A stretch of DNA of 64,000 nucleotides from Xylanimonas cellulosilytica DSM 15894 (GCF_000024965.1 NC_013530.1:1488001-1552000), one strand, 5' to 3'; counted from the first letter of the stretch, positions 34,624 through 43,035 are shown. Notes: generated by a model from the letters alone, not told the origin. Program-made: numbers and translations.

Positions 34624-35378
34624 TCACGCTCGTCAACGCGACCAAGCGCTACGGCCGGACGACGGTGCTGGACGACGTGACCGTCTCGTTCGGCGGTGAG
34701 GGCATCACCGCACTGATCGGCCCGAACGGAGCCGGCAAGTCGACGCTGTTCGGCCTCGTCGGCCGGCTCATCAAGCCCGACCTGGGCCGGGTGGCCGTGG
34801 AGGGCAAGGACGTCAGCAGCACGCCGTCCTCCGAGCTCGCGAAGGTGCTCGCCGTCCTGCGCCAGGACAACCACATCGTCGCGCGGCTCACGGTGCAGGA
34901 TCTCGTCGAGCTCGGCCGGTTCCCCCACTCGCGGGGGCGGCTCACCGTCGCGGACCGCGAGCACATCGAGCGGGCGATCGACTACCTCGACCTGGGGGAG
35001 TACCGCGACCGGTTCCTCGACGAGCTGTCAGGGGGCCAGCGGCAGCGCGCCTTCATCGCGATGGTGCTCGCACAGGACACGAGGTACGTGCTGCTGGACG
35101 AGCCGCTCAACAACCTCGACCTGCGCCACATGACCGAGATCATGAAGCTCGTGCGGCGGATGGCCGACGAGCTCGGCAAGCGCGTGATCGTGGTGCTGCA
35201 CGACATCAACTTCGCCGCGACGTACGCCGACCGGATCGTCGCGATGCGTGACGGGCGGATCGTCGCGGACGCGACGCGCGACGAGATCATGCGCCCGGAG
35301 GTGCTGCACGCGGTGTACGACACGACGGTCGACGTGCGCGAGATCGACGGCAGGCCCGTCGCGCTCTACTACGGCTGA
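34620..35378 (+). CDS. Iron-siderophore ABC transporter ATPase
   Basis: A 252-residue ATPase with Walker A GPNGAGKST, signature ELSGGQRQRAF, Walker B RYVLLDEPLNNLD and H-loop VVLHDINFA. It is the motor for the two FecCD permeases. ATG 34620 overlaps the preceding stop (ATGA). Its 3' end overlaps a small reverse-strand frame by 10 bp. Confidence 0.95.
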   Translation: MITLVNATKRYGRTTVLDDVTVSFGGEGITALIGPNGAGKSTLFGLVGRLIKPDLGRVAVEGKDVSSTPSSELAKVLAVLRQDNHIVARLTVQDLVELGRFPHSRGRLTVADREHIERAIDYLDLGEYRDRFLDELSGGQRQRAFIAMVLAQDTRYVLLDEPLNNLDLRHMTEIMKLVRRMADELGKRVIVVLHDINFAATYADRIVAMRDGRIVADATRDEIMRPEVLHAVYDTTVDVREIDGRPVALYYG

Positions 35379-35560
35379 CCGCGCCGCACGCCGTCACCCG
35401 ACGGACCGCTCCCCGGCGGCACCGGGGGTGCCACGGGGAGCGCCTCCCGCGCCGGGTCGACGGCGTCGGACGCGCTCTCCGAGGCACCCGTGCCCGGCAG
35501 GAGGCACGCGTCGCCCTCACAGGCCGCGCCGCCGCCCCCGACCATCACCAGCCCGGTCAT
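35369..35560 (-). CDS. Small cysteine-containing protein after DsbA-like gene
   Basis: A 63-residue frame whose ATG overlaps the DsbA-like stop (ATGA). Near the start it has GGGGAACEGDACLLPG, with two cysteines four residues apart, followed by a Pro/Gly-rich tail. Coupling to a thiol oxidoreductase suggests a redox-linked small protein. No family is known to me, and chance overlap of this GC-rich frame cannot be excluded. Confidence 0.45.
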   Translation of the reverse strand: MTGLVMVGGGGAACEGDACLLPGTGASESASDAVDPAREALPVAPPVPPGSGPSGDGVRRGQP

Positions 35561-36255
35561 GCGGCGTCCTCGCCGTCGGCGGCCGTCTCGCCGTCCCCGG
35601 ACTTCGGCGCGTCGGACTTCTCCGTCCTGACCAGGTCGAGGACCTGTGCGAACGTCGCCGGGTCCTGCGCTCCCGAGATCCCGTACTTCCCCTCGATCAC
35701 GTAGAACGGGACGCCGTGGATGCCGATCGCCGCGGCCTGCGCCACGTCCTCCTGGACGGCGCCCGCGTAGGTGCCGGCCTGCAGGGCCGCAACGACGTCG
35801 TCCCGGTCGAAGCCGAGTCCTGCTGCCAGGTCGGCGAGGTCCTCGATGCGGCCGACGTGGCCACCGTCGACGAAGTACGCGCGCAACAGCGCCTCCTTCG
35901 TCTCGGCCTGCCGGCCGTGTGCCTTGGCGTAGTGCAGCAGCTCGTGCGCCTTGAGGGTGTTGGTCTGGTGCATGTGGTCGTAGTCGTAGTCGAGGCCCAC
36001 CGAGGCGGCGATCTGCGTGACGCGGTCGATCATCTGCTCGACCTGCGGCATCGGCAGGTGCTTGCGCTCGGCGAGGAACTGCGCGGGCGTCCCGGCGTAG
36101 TCGACCGGAGTGTCGGGAGCCAGCTCGAAGGAGTGGTAGGTGACGTCGACGTCGACGCCCGTCGTGGCCACGGCCTGTTCGAAACGGCGCTTGCCGATGT
36201 AGCACCAGGGGCACTGGACGTCGGACCACACGTCGACGTGTACGGGTTCGTTCAT
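35557..36255 (-). CDS. DsbA family thioredoxin-fold oxidoreductase (FrnE type)
   Basis: A 232-residue protein with the active site CPWC (residues 15-18, in WSDVQCPWCYIGKRRFE), an inserted helical domain with HQTNTLKAHELLHYAKAHG, and the cis-proline loop GIHGVPFYVIEG. FrnE-like proteins are cytoplasmic disulfide enzymes linked to oxidative stress. No signal peptide is seen. ATG 36255 was preferred over 36270, as the family starts right at the first strand; neither has a clear ribosome site. Confidence 0.9.
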   Translation of the reverse strand: MNEPVHVDVWSDVQCPWCYIGKRRFEQAVATTGVDVDVTYHSFELAPDTPVDYAGTPAQFLAERKHLPMPQVEQMIDRVTQIAASVGLDYDYDHMHQTNTLKAHELLHYAKAHGRQAETKEALLRAYFVDGGHVGRIEDLADLAAGLGFDRDDVVAALQAGTYAGAVQEDVAQAAAIGIHGVPFYVIEGKYGISGAQDPATFAQVLDLVRTEKSDAPKSGDGETAADGEDAA

Positions 36256-36306
36256 GCCGCGGTCAACCATCGAGGTGGTTGCGGTGTTCCCGCGCGCGCC
36301 GGCCGA

Positions 36307-38679
36307 TCAGCCGTCGGTCCCGCTGTCGTCGTCGCCGGACTCGGGCTCGGGCTGGGACTCCGGCTCCGGCTGCGGGGCCGGCTCCGTGTGCTCCGAGGAC
36401 GACGGCGCGGCCGGGGCCTCCGCGGGCACCTCGGGCTCCGGTTCCGGCTGCGGTGTCGCCGGCTGCGTGGGCGTCGTCGGCACGACCGGCCGCACGGGGC
36501 GGGGCGTGCCGACGAGCGCCGGGTCGGCCGGCGGGAACGGCACGACCGGCTCGTCGGCGAGCGCGCGGTCCATGACGGACTGCCACAGCGGGGCGGCGAG
36601 CGTGGAGCCGAACAGGGTGCGGATGAACCGGCCGTTGAAGTTGATGCGGAAGTGGGTGGTCTCGCCGGAGGCCGAACCGACCCACACCGCGGTCGAGAGC
36701 TGCGGGGTGTAGCCCACGAACCAGGTCTGGGACGAGCCCTGGCTCGTGCCGGTCTTGCCGGCGGACGGGCGGCCCCCGGCAAGCTGGTTGCGCCGGCCGG
36801 TGCCGTCGGTCATGACGTGCTCGAGCGCGTACGTGACGGTCGCGGCGACGTTGGCCGGCAGCGCGTCGGCCCGGCAGTTCGCCGGGGGCACGGGGAGCTC
36901 GCGACCGTCCGGGCCCACCACGCGAGTGATCGCGACGGGGTCGCAGTAGGTCCCGTTCGAGGCCAGCGTCGCGTAGGCGGCGGCGAGCTGCAGCGGGCTC
37001 GTGGTCTGGGTCCCCAGGATCATCGACGGCGTGACCAGGATGTCCTCGCGGCTGGGGTCGAAGAGCGTCGTGATGCTGCCGCCGGTGCCCGGGGACGTCG
37101 TCGGGCGGAAGCCCATGTCCCACGCGGTGTCGCGCAGCCCGCACAGGTCGAGCTCGGTGGACATGGTGGCGAACGCCGTGTTGACGGACTCGGAGTTGGC
37201 GCGCAGCACCGAGATGTGCCCGTGCGCCGTGCCCTCCGCGTTCCGGGGACCCCAGGGGGCACCGGCGAACTGGGCGCACGACGACGACCAGGCGGACTGC
37301 GGGCGCACGACGCGCGCCGCGTTGACCGTCTCGTTCAGGGTGAGGCCCTCGTTCAGCCACTCCGCGAGGACGAACGTCTTGAAGATCGAGCCGGACTGGA
37401 AGCCGCGCGAGGAACCGTGCGCCGGCCCGGCCGAGAAGTTGATCGCCGTCGTCCCGGGCGCGGGGTCGCGGCTGGCATCGAACGGCGCGTTCTGGGCCAT
37501 GGCGAGGATCCGGCCGGTGCCGGGCTCGACGGTGACGACTGCCGCGTCGAGGCCGGCGGTGTTGCCGCCGGGGACGTGGGCGCTGACCTCCTCGGCCGCG
37601 ATGCGCTGCAGGTCGACGTCGAGGGTCGTCGTGATGCGCAGCCCGCCGCGGAACAGCAGGTCGAGGCGCTCGGCCTCGGTCTCTCCGAACTCCGGGCTGT
37701 TGCGGATCGTGGCGATGACGAAGTCGCAGAAGAACGCGGAGTCACCGGCCGCCTGGCACCCCTGGGGCACGGGCGTGATCTCGAGGGTGTCCTCGATCGG
37801 CGTCGCACGCGCCTCCTCCCACTGCTCGGTGGTGAGCTTCCCGAGCGTCCACATGCGGTGGAGCACCAGGTTGCGGCGCTGCTCCGACAGGCGCGGGTTG
37901 ACGGTGGGGTCGAACCGGCTGGGCGCGTTCGTGATGCCGGCGATCGTCGCCGCCTGCACCGGCGTGAGGTCGCTGGCGGACCGGTTGAAGAAGAACCGCG
38001 ACGCCGTCTCGACACCGAAGATGTTCTGCCGGCCGAACTGCGCGACGTTGAGGTACCCCTGAAGGATCTCCTCCTTGGAGAGCTGCTGCTCCAGCGCGAT
38101 GGCGAGCCGGGCCTCGCGGGCCTTGCGGGCCACGCTCTCCTCGCGGGCCTCGATGATCCCGAACGCGTCGCCCGCGTGGTAGGCCGCGTCGATGAGCACG
38201 TTCTTGACGTACTGCTGCGTGATCGTCGAGGCACCCTGCGTCGGGTTCACCTGAAGGTTGTTGACCACGGCGCGCACCACGCCGCGCACGTCGATGCCGC
38301 CGTGCTCGAAGAACCGCTCGTCCTCGATCGCGACGACCGCGTCGATCATGTACTGCGAGACCTGGTCGAGGGGGACGACGATCCGGTTCTGGGCGAAGAA
38401 CGTGGCCAGGCGTTCCCCGTTCGCGGCGTACACCGTCGACGCCTGGGACAGCTGCTGGCGCTGCAGCTCGGCGGGCACCTCTTCCAGGATCGTCCGGGCG
38501 CTGGTCGCCGCCGCGCTCGCCCGGGCCGTGACCGGGATCCAGAGACCGGCCGTGAGGATGCCGCCCGCACCCGCCACGAGCAGGAACGCGAGCAGCAGCG
38601 CGATCATCTGGAACGGCGAGATCCGCCGCGAGAGGCGACGGGTGTCAGGGGTGGTCACGGGGTCGTGCGGGCTCGCCAT
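36307..38679 (-). CDS. Bifunctional class A penicillin-binding protein
   Basis: A 790-residue membrane-anchored cell-wall enzyme. One helix (about 25-48) precedes a glycosyltransferase 51 domain with EDERFFEHGGIDVRG and QGASTITQQYVKN. The transpeptidase domain has SGSIFK (active serine), SVN and KTGTS. A long acidic Pro/Glu tail follows. It polymerises and cross-links peptidoglycan outside the membrane. ATG 38679 is 7 nt after TAATCT (38687-38692 reverse) with no Shine-Dalgarno, so the mRNA is probably leaderless; an upstream in-frame start is less likely. Confidence 0.93.
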   Translation of the reverse strand: MASPHDPVTTPDTRRLSRRISPFQMIALLLAFLLVAGAGGILTAGLWIPVTARASAAATSARTILEEVPAELQRQQLSQASTVYAANGERLATFFAQNRIVVPLDQVSQYMIDAVVAIEDERFFEHGGIDVRGVVRAVVNNLQVNPTQGASTITQQYVKNVLIDAAYHAGDAFGIIEAREESVARKAREARLAIALEQQLSKEEILQGYLNVAQFGRQNIFGVETASRFFFNRSASDLTPVQAATIAGITNAPSRFDPTVNPRLSEQRRNLVLHRMWTLGKLTTEQWEEARATPIEDTLEITPVPQGCQAAGDSAFFCDFVIATIRNSPEFGETEAERLDLLFRGGLRITTTLDVDLQRIAAEEVSAHVPGGNTAGLDAAVVTVEPGTGRILAMAQNAPFDASRDPAPGTTAINFSAGPAHGSSRGFQSGSIFKTFVLAEWLNEGLTLNETVNAARVVRPQSAWSSSCAQFAGAPWGPRNAEGTAHGHISVLRANSESVNTAFATMSTELDLCGLRDTAWDMGFRPTTSPGTGGSITTLFDPSREDILVTPSMILGTQTTSPLQLAAAYATLASNGTYCDPVAITRVVGPDGRELPVPPANCRADALPANVAATVTYALEHVMTDGTGRRNQLAGGRPSAGKTGTSQGSSQTWFVGYTPQLSTAVWVGSASGETTHFRINFNGRFIRTLFGSTLAAPLWQSVMDRALADEPVVPFPPADPALVGTPRPVRPVVPTTPTQPATPQPEPEPEVPAEAPAAPSSSEHTEPAPQPEPESQPEPESGDDDSGTDG

Positions 38680-38779
38680 GCTTGCGAGATTAGGGGGATC
38701 TCTTTGCCAGAACGCCAAGAGGTCGCACATCGACTGCCTACCAGACCGGCGGCGAGCCGTGGCTGCGCACCGGACGGCT

Positions 38780-39409
38780 CTACGCGCGGTCTGGCGCGGC
38801 CATGTCCCCGGTGGCGGGCACGCCGTCGGCCAACCCGTACTGCAGCCACACCGTGCCCTTCGGGCTGGCCGCCGGCGGGCGCAGCAGCGTCAGGGTGGTG
38901 GGCACCTCACCGCCGTCGAACACCTTCTTGCCGCTGCCGAGCACGATCGGGTGCACCCACAGGTCTAGGCGGTCGAACAGCTGGAGGTGCAGCAGCGACT
39001 GCACGAGGTTCAGCGAGCCGACGACCTTGACCCGCTCGTGCCGGGTCCGCAGGTCGCGCACCTCCGCGGCGAGGTCGGGCCCGAGGTGCACCGAGCCCGC
39101 CCAGTCGAGGTTCGGGCGGCCGCGGGAGGCGACGTACTTGGGGATGGCGTTGAACAGCCGGGCGAACTCGACGTCCTCCCCGTCGGTCAGGTGCGGCCAG
39201 TACGCGGCGAAGATGTCGTACGTGCGCCGCCCGAGCAGCAGGGCGTCCGTCCCCCGGTACGCCTCCTCGACCCAGGCGCCGGCGACGTCGTCCAGCAGCG
39301 GTGCCTGCCAACCGCCGAACTCGAACCCCAGCGGGTCCTCGTCGGGCCCGCCGGGCGCCTGCGCGACCAGGTCGAGGGTGGTGAACAGCTCGATGTCGAC
39401 GAGGCCCAC
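38780..39409 (-). CDS. Dihydrofolate reductase/RibD C-terminal family protein
   Basis: A 209-residue protein of the RibD C-terminal (bacterial bifunctional deaminase-reductase) family: LLGRRTYDIFAAYWP, KYVASRGRPNLDWAGS, VVGSLNLVQSLLHLQLFDRLDLWVHPIVLGSGKKVFDGG. The family binds NADPH; the many stand-alone members have unknown substrates. GTG 39409. It lies six bases after the PAS-ANTAR gene on the same strand, so they are likely cotranscribed. Confidence 0.87.
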   Translation of the reverse strand: MGLVDIELFTTLDLVAQAPGGPDEDPLGFEFGGWQAPLLDDVAGAWVEEAYRGTDALLLGRRTYDIFAAYWPHLTDGEDVEFARLFNAIPKYVASRGRPNLDWAGSVHLGPDLAAEVRDLRTRHERVKVVGSLNLVQSLLHLQLFDRLDLWVHPIVLGSGKKVFDGGEVPTTLTLLRPPAASPKGTVWLQYGLADGVPATGDMAAPDRA

Positions 39410-39415
39410 GACCCG

Positions 39416-40066
39416 CTACCCCGCACTCTCCGCGAGGCCCTCCGCGGTCAACGGCGCGAGCGTGTCGAGCAGCACCGTGCTGCCCGTGGCGGCCGTGTCG
39501 ACCACCTGGCGTGCGAGGTCCCGCACCTTGACGTTCGAGCGCATCGACGTCTCTCGCAGCAGCTCGAACATCTCGTCCGGGCTGCGTCCGGTGTGGCGGA
39601 CCAGCACGCCGGTGGCCTGGTCGATCACCGCACGGTGCTCGTCCGCGGCCCGGATCTGCCGGGTGGCCTCGGCGCCGGCGAGCCCGTGCACCGACCCGGT
39701 CACGTCCACGAAGTGGCCCCTGATCTCGAGGACGGTCCCGTCGTCGGCGACGTGGGCCTCGCCGATGGTGGCGAGCACGCGTTCGACGCCGGTGGCGTCG
39801 AGGATGCGATGGACCGACCCGAAGCAGCCGCCGTTCAGGCTCGTGCTCGCCAGCGCCCCGGCGTACCGCTCGCGGTCCTCCGGGTGCTTGTGCGCGAGGA
39901 TCATCGCCGTCGTCGGTACCAGCTCGCCCGGCTCGAAGCCGTGCATCCGGAACACCTCGTCCGACCACCACCAGGTGTCGGTGGAGACGTCGTAACGGAA
40001 CTCCCCGGTGCGGTACGCAAGGCCGCCGGTCAGTGCGTCGTGCAGGTCGTGCGGTGTGCTCGCCAT
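39416..40066 (-). CDS. PAS-ANTAR RNA-binding regulator
   Basis: A 216-residue protein with a PAS domain (about 20-125, YRTGEFRYDVSTDTWWWSDEVFRMHGFEPGE) and a C-terminal ANTAR domain (about 140-195, AVIDQATGVLVRHTGRSPDEMFELLRETSMRSNVKVRDLARQVV). ANTAR domains bind paired hexaloop RNA hairpins and prevent transcription termination. The PAS domain likely senses light, redox or a ligand. AAAGGCGGG precedes ATG 40066. A second PAS-ANTAR gene lies 1 kb upstream. Confidence 0.87.
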   Translation of the reverse strand: MASTPHDLHDALTGGLAYRTGEFRYDVSTDTWWWSDEVFRMHGFEPGELVPTTAMILAHKHPEDRERYAGALASTSLNGGCFGSVHRILDATGVERVLATIGEAHVADDGTVLEIRGHFVDVTGSVHGLAGAEATRQIRAADEHRAVIDQATGVLVRHTGRSPDEMFELLRETSMRSNVKVRDLARQVVDTAATGSTVLLDTLAPLTAEGLAESAG

Positions 40067-40171
40067 GGTTCCCGCCTTTCCACGTCGCATCGTGGGGCCG
40101 GGTCCAGACCCTCACCGACGAACCTAGGCACGAAGCGGCAGACAAGCAAGACGATCGGCCGGGCGAGGCCG

Positions 40172-41032
40172 TCAGAAGACCGGGCGACCTCCCGTGACGC
40201 CGAGCACGGTCCCGGACACGTAGCTCGCGTCGCCGTCCGAGGCGAGGAACACCAGCGCCGGCGCGACCTCCGCGGGCTGGCCCGCGCGCCCCAGCGGGAC
40301 GTTCGTACCAAACTCCGGCAGATGTTCGGCCTCCTGCGTCGCCGGCTGCAGCGGCGTCCAGATCGGACCGGGCGCGACGGCGTTGACGCGGATGCCGCGG
40401 GGCCCGAGCTCGGCCGCGAGGTTGACGGTGATGTTGTTGATCGCCGCCTTGGTCGAGGCGTAGTCGACGAGCTTGCCCGAGGGTTCGTACGCCTGGATCG
40501 AGGAGACGTTGATGATGACGCCGCCGCTGGGCAGGTGGGCCAGCGCACCCTGGGTCACCCACAGCAGGGCGTACAGGTTGGTGCGGATCACCCGGTCCAT
40601 CTCCGCGCTGTCGAGCGTGTCGATCGAGGTGCCGCGCGCCATCTGGTAGCCCGCGTTGTTCACCAGCACGTCGAGCCCGCCGAGCCCGTCGGCCGCCTGC
40701 TGCGCGATCCCGCGCGCGAACGCCTCGTCGGTGAGGTCGCCCGGCAGCAGGCACGCGGTACGTCCCGCCTCGCGCACCAGCCGGGCGGTCTCCTCGGCGT
40801 CGGGCTGCTCGACGTCCAGGTAGCCGATCGCGACGTCGGCGCCCTCGCGCGCGAACGCGATCGCGGTGGCACGCCCGATGCCGGAGTCGCCGCCGGTGAT
40901 CAGCGCGCGCCGCCCGGCCAGGCGCCCCGTGCCCCGATAGCTCTGCTCACCGTGGTCCGGCGTCGGGTCCATCGCCCCGGTGAGCCCGGGCGGCTCCTGC
41001 TGCTGGGGTGGGAACTGCTCCTGCGGTGCCAT
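40172..41032 (-). CDS. Short-chain dehydrogenase/reductase
   Basis: A 286-residue SDR with an N-terminal Gln/Pro-rich tail (residues 1-40) typical of the YhdF/GsiB-like general stress group. It has NAD(P) motif ITGGDSGIGRATAIAF, NNAG, catalytic YASTK and the PGPIWTPLQP segment. The substrate is unknown; relatives are general stress proteins. AAGGAG precedes ATG 41032, which was chosen over an open upstream frame. It sits between two PAS-ANTAR genes on the same strand, hinting at stress or light regulation. Confidence 0.9.
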   Translation of the reverse strand: MAPQEQFPPQQQEPPGLTGAMDPTPDHGEQSYRGTGRLAGRRALITGGDSGIGRATAIAFAREGADVAIGYLDVEQPDAEETARLVREAGRTACLLPGDLTDEAFARGIAQQAADGLGGLDVLVNNAGYQMARGTSIDTLDSAEMDRVIRTNLYALLWVTQGALAHLPSGGVIINVSSIQAYEPSGKLVDYASTKAAINNITVNLAAELGPRGIRVNAVAPGPIWTPLQPATQEAEHLPEFGTNVPLGRAGQPAEVAPALVFLASDGDASYVSGTVLGVTGGRPVF

Positions 41033-41055
41033 GGCGGTTCTCCTTCGTTCGGGCG

Positions 41056-41766
41056 CTAGGACGCGCGGCTCTGACGGCGTGCGAGCAGGGCGGCGTCGTG
41101 GCGTGCGACCGTGTGCACGCCGTCGAGCGCCTCGGTGACGGCCTGCGGGTCGGCGACCGCGGGGACCAGGGCCGCCAGCACCTGCTCTGCGGCCTCGGCC
41201 GGTGTGACTCCCGCGCGGTGTGCGGCGTCGTGCAGCAGCCGGGCGGCTTCGTCGTCGTCGACCCCGGTGAGCACCATCACCGCGCCGAGCACGCGTTCGA
41301 CGGCGGCACGCTCCACCATCGCCCGGGAGACGACGCCGAACCGCTCGCGGTCGAGCGCCTCGCGCTGGGCGGGGGTGACGTCGACGACGGCGCCGTCGAC
41401 GGACCCGCCCTCGGCGGACCGGCCGGTGCCGGACCTGCGCGCGGTGACGACGACGATCGTGCGGGTGCGGCCGTGGGTGTCGACCACGCGGTGAGCGGCG
41501 GCGAACGGGCGCCCGCGGCGGGCCGAGTCGACGACGGCGGCGGCGACCCGTTCCTGGTCGTCGGGGTGCAGGCTGCTGTGCAGGGACGCGAGCGTCGGGC
41601 GGCGCGTGCGTGCGCCGTGCATGATCTCGACCTCGGGCGACCACGAGCAGCTTCCCGTGGCGAGGTCGACGTGGATCCGGCCGACGAGCAGCGGCACTCC
41701 GGCACCGAGGACGCGCGCGACGTCCTCGGCCTCGATGGGGACGACAGGCGGGCGAGCGGGCATCAT
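41056..41766 (-). CDS. PAS domain protein with ANTAR-like C terminus
   Basis: A 236-residue protein with a PAS-like N-terminal domain (GRIHVDLATGSCSWSPEVEIMHGARTRRPTLASLHSSLHPDDQERV) and a C-terminal helical region (ERVLGAVMVLTGVDDDEAARLLHDAAHRAGVTPAEAAEQVL) that resembles a diverged ANTAR domain. Two tandem ATGs are preceded by GGAGGCC, so ATG 41766 is the start. Upstream lie four 14-bp tandem repeats. Likely a one-component regulator acting on mRNA; the ANTAR assignment is less certain than for its neighbour. Confidence 0.75.
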   Translation of the reverse strand: MMPARPPVVPIEAEDVARVLGAGVPLLVGRIHVDLATGSCSWSPEVEIMHGARTRRPTLASLHSSLHPDDQERVAAAVVDSARRGRPFAAAHRVVDTHGRTRTIVVVTARRSGTGRSAEGGSVDGAVVDVTPAQREALDRERFGVVSRAMVERAAVERVLGAVMVLTGVDDDEAARLLHDAAHRAGVTPAEAAEQVLAALVPAVADPQAVTEALDGVHTVARHDAALLARRQSRAS

Positions 41767-41775
41767 GGCCTCCGG

Positions 41776-41831
41776 GTTCGTGCACCACGGTTCGTGCACC
41801 ACGATCCGTGCACCACGATCCGTGCGTATGG
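41776..41831. repeat. Four tandem 14-bp repeats upstream of PAS-ANTAR gene
   Basis: GTTCGTGCACCACG occurs twice (41776-41789, 41790-41803), then ATCCGTGCACCACG (41804-41817) and a partial ATCCGTGCGTATGG (41818-41831). Three copies contain the palindrome GTGCAC. They lie directly upstream of the ribosome site of the reverse-strand gene at 41766, so they could be regulator sites or form 5' leader structure. Confidence 0.7.
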
Positions 41832-41860
41832 GGGCCTGGTCCCGACTCCTGCCCGCCACG

Positions 41861-42562
41861 CTACCCCGCCACGCCGGTCGCGTCATGGGGTGCCCCGACG
41901 GGCTTCGACTCCGGCGACCCGCGTTCGCGGAGGTAGACCGAGAGGATCACCATCGCGAGGACCGCCAGGAACTCCGACTGCCAGTTCTGCAGGGTGCGGT
42001 CCCAGAAGTCCGGCAGGCGGAGGTACTGCGCCCAGCTCACCGGGTCGTGGCCGCCGCGCACCTGCTCGTCGGAGTAGACGACGGCGCCGGCCAGGGACTG
42101 CCCGAGCCAGCTCGTGACGAACACCGCGCCCATGACCAGGGCCAGCGAGTGGGAGTACAGGGTCCGGCGCAGGCCGTGCCCCCGGGCTGCTCGCGGTGCG
42201 GCCGGGCCCGCGAACCGGCCCACCCGCTGCTGTGCGTCGGACTCGCGGCCCGCGCGGTCGAGCGGCTTCGACTCCGGCGATCCCCGCTGCACCAGCCACA
42301 CGGTGGCGACGATGAACACGAGGAACTGGAGGAACTCCGACTGCCAGTTCTCCAGCACGTCGACGCCGAACGCGCTCGACGTCACATACCCGCCCAGAGA
42401 CACCGGCGCGAAGCCGTCGTCGAGCAGCTCGCGGTTGAAGCGGGCGTGCCCGGCCAGCGCCTGCCCGGCCAGCGCGCCCAGGAACAGCAGCGCGAACGCC
42501 AGCGACAGGCCGTTCTCGAACAGGACCTTGCGCCACCCGTGGCGCTGATCACGCGTGGTCAT
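41861..42562 (-). CDS. DUF6766-like membrane protein with internal duplication
   Basis: A 233-residue, four-helix membrane protein made of two similar halves. Each half has a helix with GQ-L/S-LAG, an ENWQSEFL or NWQSEFL motif, a second helix and an RGSPESKP tail (near residues 95 and 222). It matches the family annotated as DUF6766. Function is unknown. ATG 42562 overlaps the stop of a 30-residue gene upstream (ATGA), so both are translated together. Confidence 0.85.
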   Translation of the reverse strand: MTTRDQRHGWRKVLFENGLSLAFALLFLGALAGQALAGHARFNRELLDDGFAPVSLGGYVTSSAFGVDVLENWQSEFLQFLVFIVATVWLVQRGSPESKPLDRAGRESDAQQRVGRFAGPAAPRAARGHGLRRTLYSHSLALVMGAVFVTSWLGQSLAGAVVYSDEQVRGGHDPVSWAQYLRLPDFWDRTLQNWQSEFLAVLAMVILSVYLRERGSPESKPVGAPHDATGVAG

Positions 42563-42651
42563 CGCCCCATCGCCGCCCACACGAGCACCCACGCCAGGCC
42601 GAGCACGATGCCGGCGAGCGTGGCGAGGTAGATCGTCCTGGTGGCTCTCAT
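42559..42651 (-). CDS. 30-residue single-helix membrane protein
   Basis: ATG 42651 follows a near-perfect GGAGGT ribosome site at seven bases and encodes MRATRTIYLATLAGIVLGLA plus VLVWAAMGR-type residues: two or three positive charges, then one hydrophobic helix of about 22 residues. Its stop overlaps the DUF6766 start (ATGA). Strong initiation signal plus overlap argue for a real small gene cotranslated with its neighbour, perhaps an interacting subunit. Confidence 0.72.
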   Translation of the reverse strand: MRATRTIYLATLAGIVLGLAWVLVWAAMGR

Positions 42652-42787
42652 CGCGAGACCTCCTGGTCGGAGCCGCATCCTGCGCGGCGGTTTGCGTGTC
42701 GGTGCCGCCACGGCCAGGCTGGACGCATCGAGCTGGACGTGTCGTCAGGACGCGGCGACACCGGGCAGCCGCCGAGAAGGAGGAGCC

Positions 42788-42931
42788 ATGGAGCTCATCC
42801 TGTGGATCATCGCCGCCATCCTCGTCGTCGCGGGCATCGTCGCCCTGTTCCGGCGCCAGTTCTTGTGGGGTGTCGTGCTCATCGTCGTCGGGCTGCTCGT
42901 GGGGCCGGGCGGTGTCAGTCTCTTCACCTAA
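42788..42931 (+). CDS. GPGG-motif small membrane protein
   Basis: A 47-residue protein with two short hydrophobic helices joined by a FRRQF turn and ending LLVGPGGVSLFT, the conserved GPGG motif of a small actinobacterial family. AAGGAGGAG precedes ATG 42788. It is divergent from the 30-residue membrane protein gene 136 bp away. Function unknown. Confidence 0.85.
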   Translation: MELILWIIAAILVVAGIVALFRRQFLWGVVLIVVGLLVGPGGVSLFT

Positions 42932-42946
42932 GGACGCTAGGCACGG

Positions 42947-42979
42947 CCGCGGGCGCCCGCAACGCGCGGGCGCCCGCGG
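42947..42979. terminator. Strong GC hairpin after GPGG protein gene
   Basis: CCGCGGGCGCCCGC and GCGGGCGCCCGCGG form 14 perfect pairs around AACGC, 15 bp after the stop. A hairpin of this strength between codirectional genes is most likely a terminator, without a T-run. Confidence 0.6.
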
Positions 42980-43035
42980 CGCCGCTATCGCCGCACCGCC
43001 ATGTCGCCGCGCGAGACCGAGCAAGGAGGGGCACC

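Noticed and set aside
42947-42979. GC-rich palindromic run considered as a regulatory binding site
   Set aside because: Position right after a stop and hairpin strength favour a terminator.
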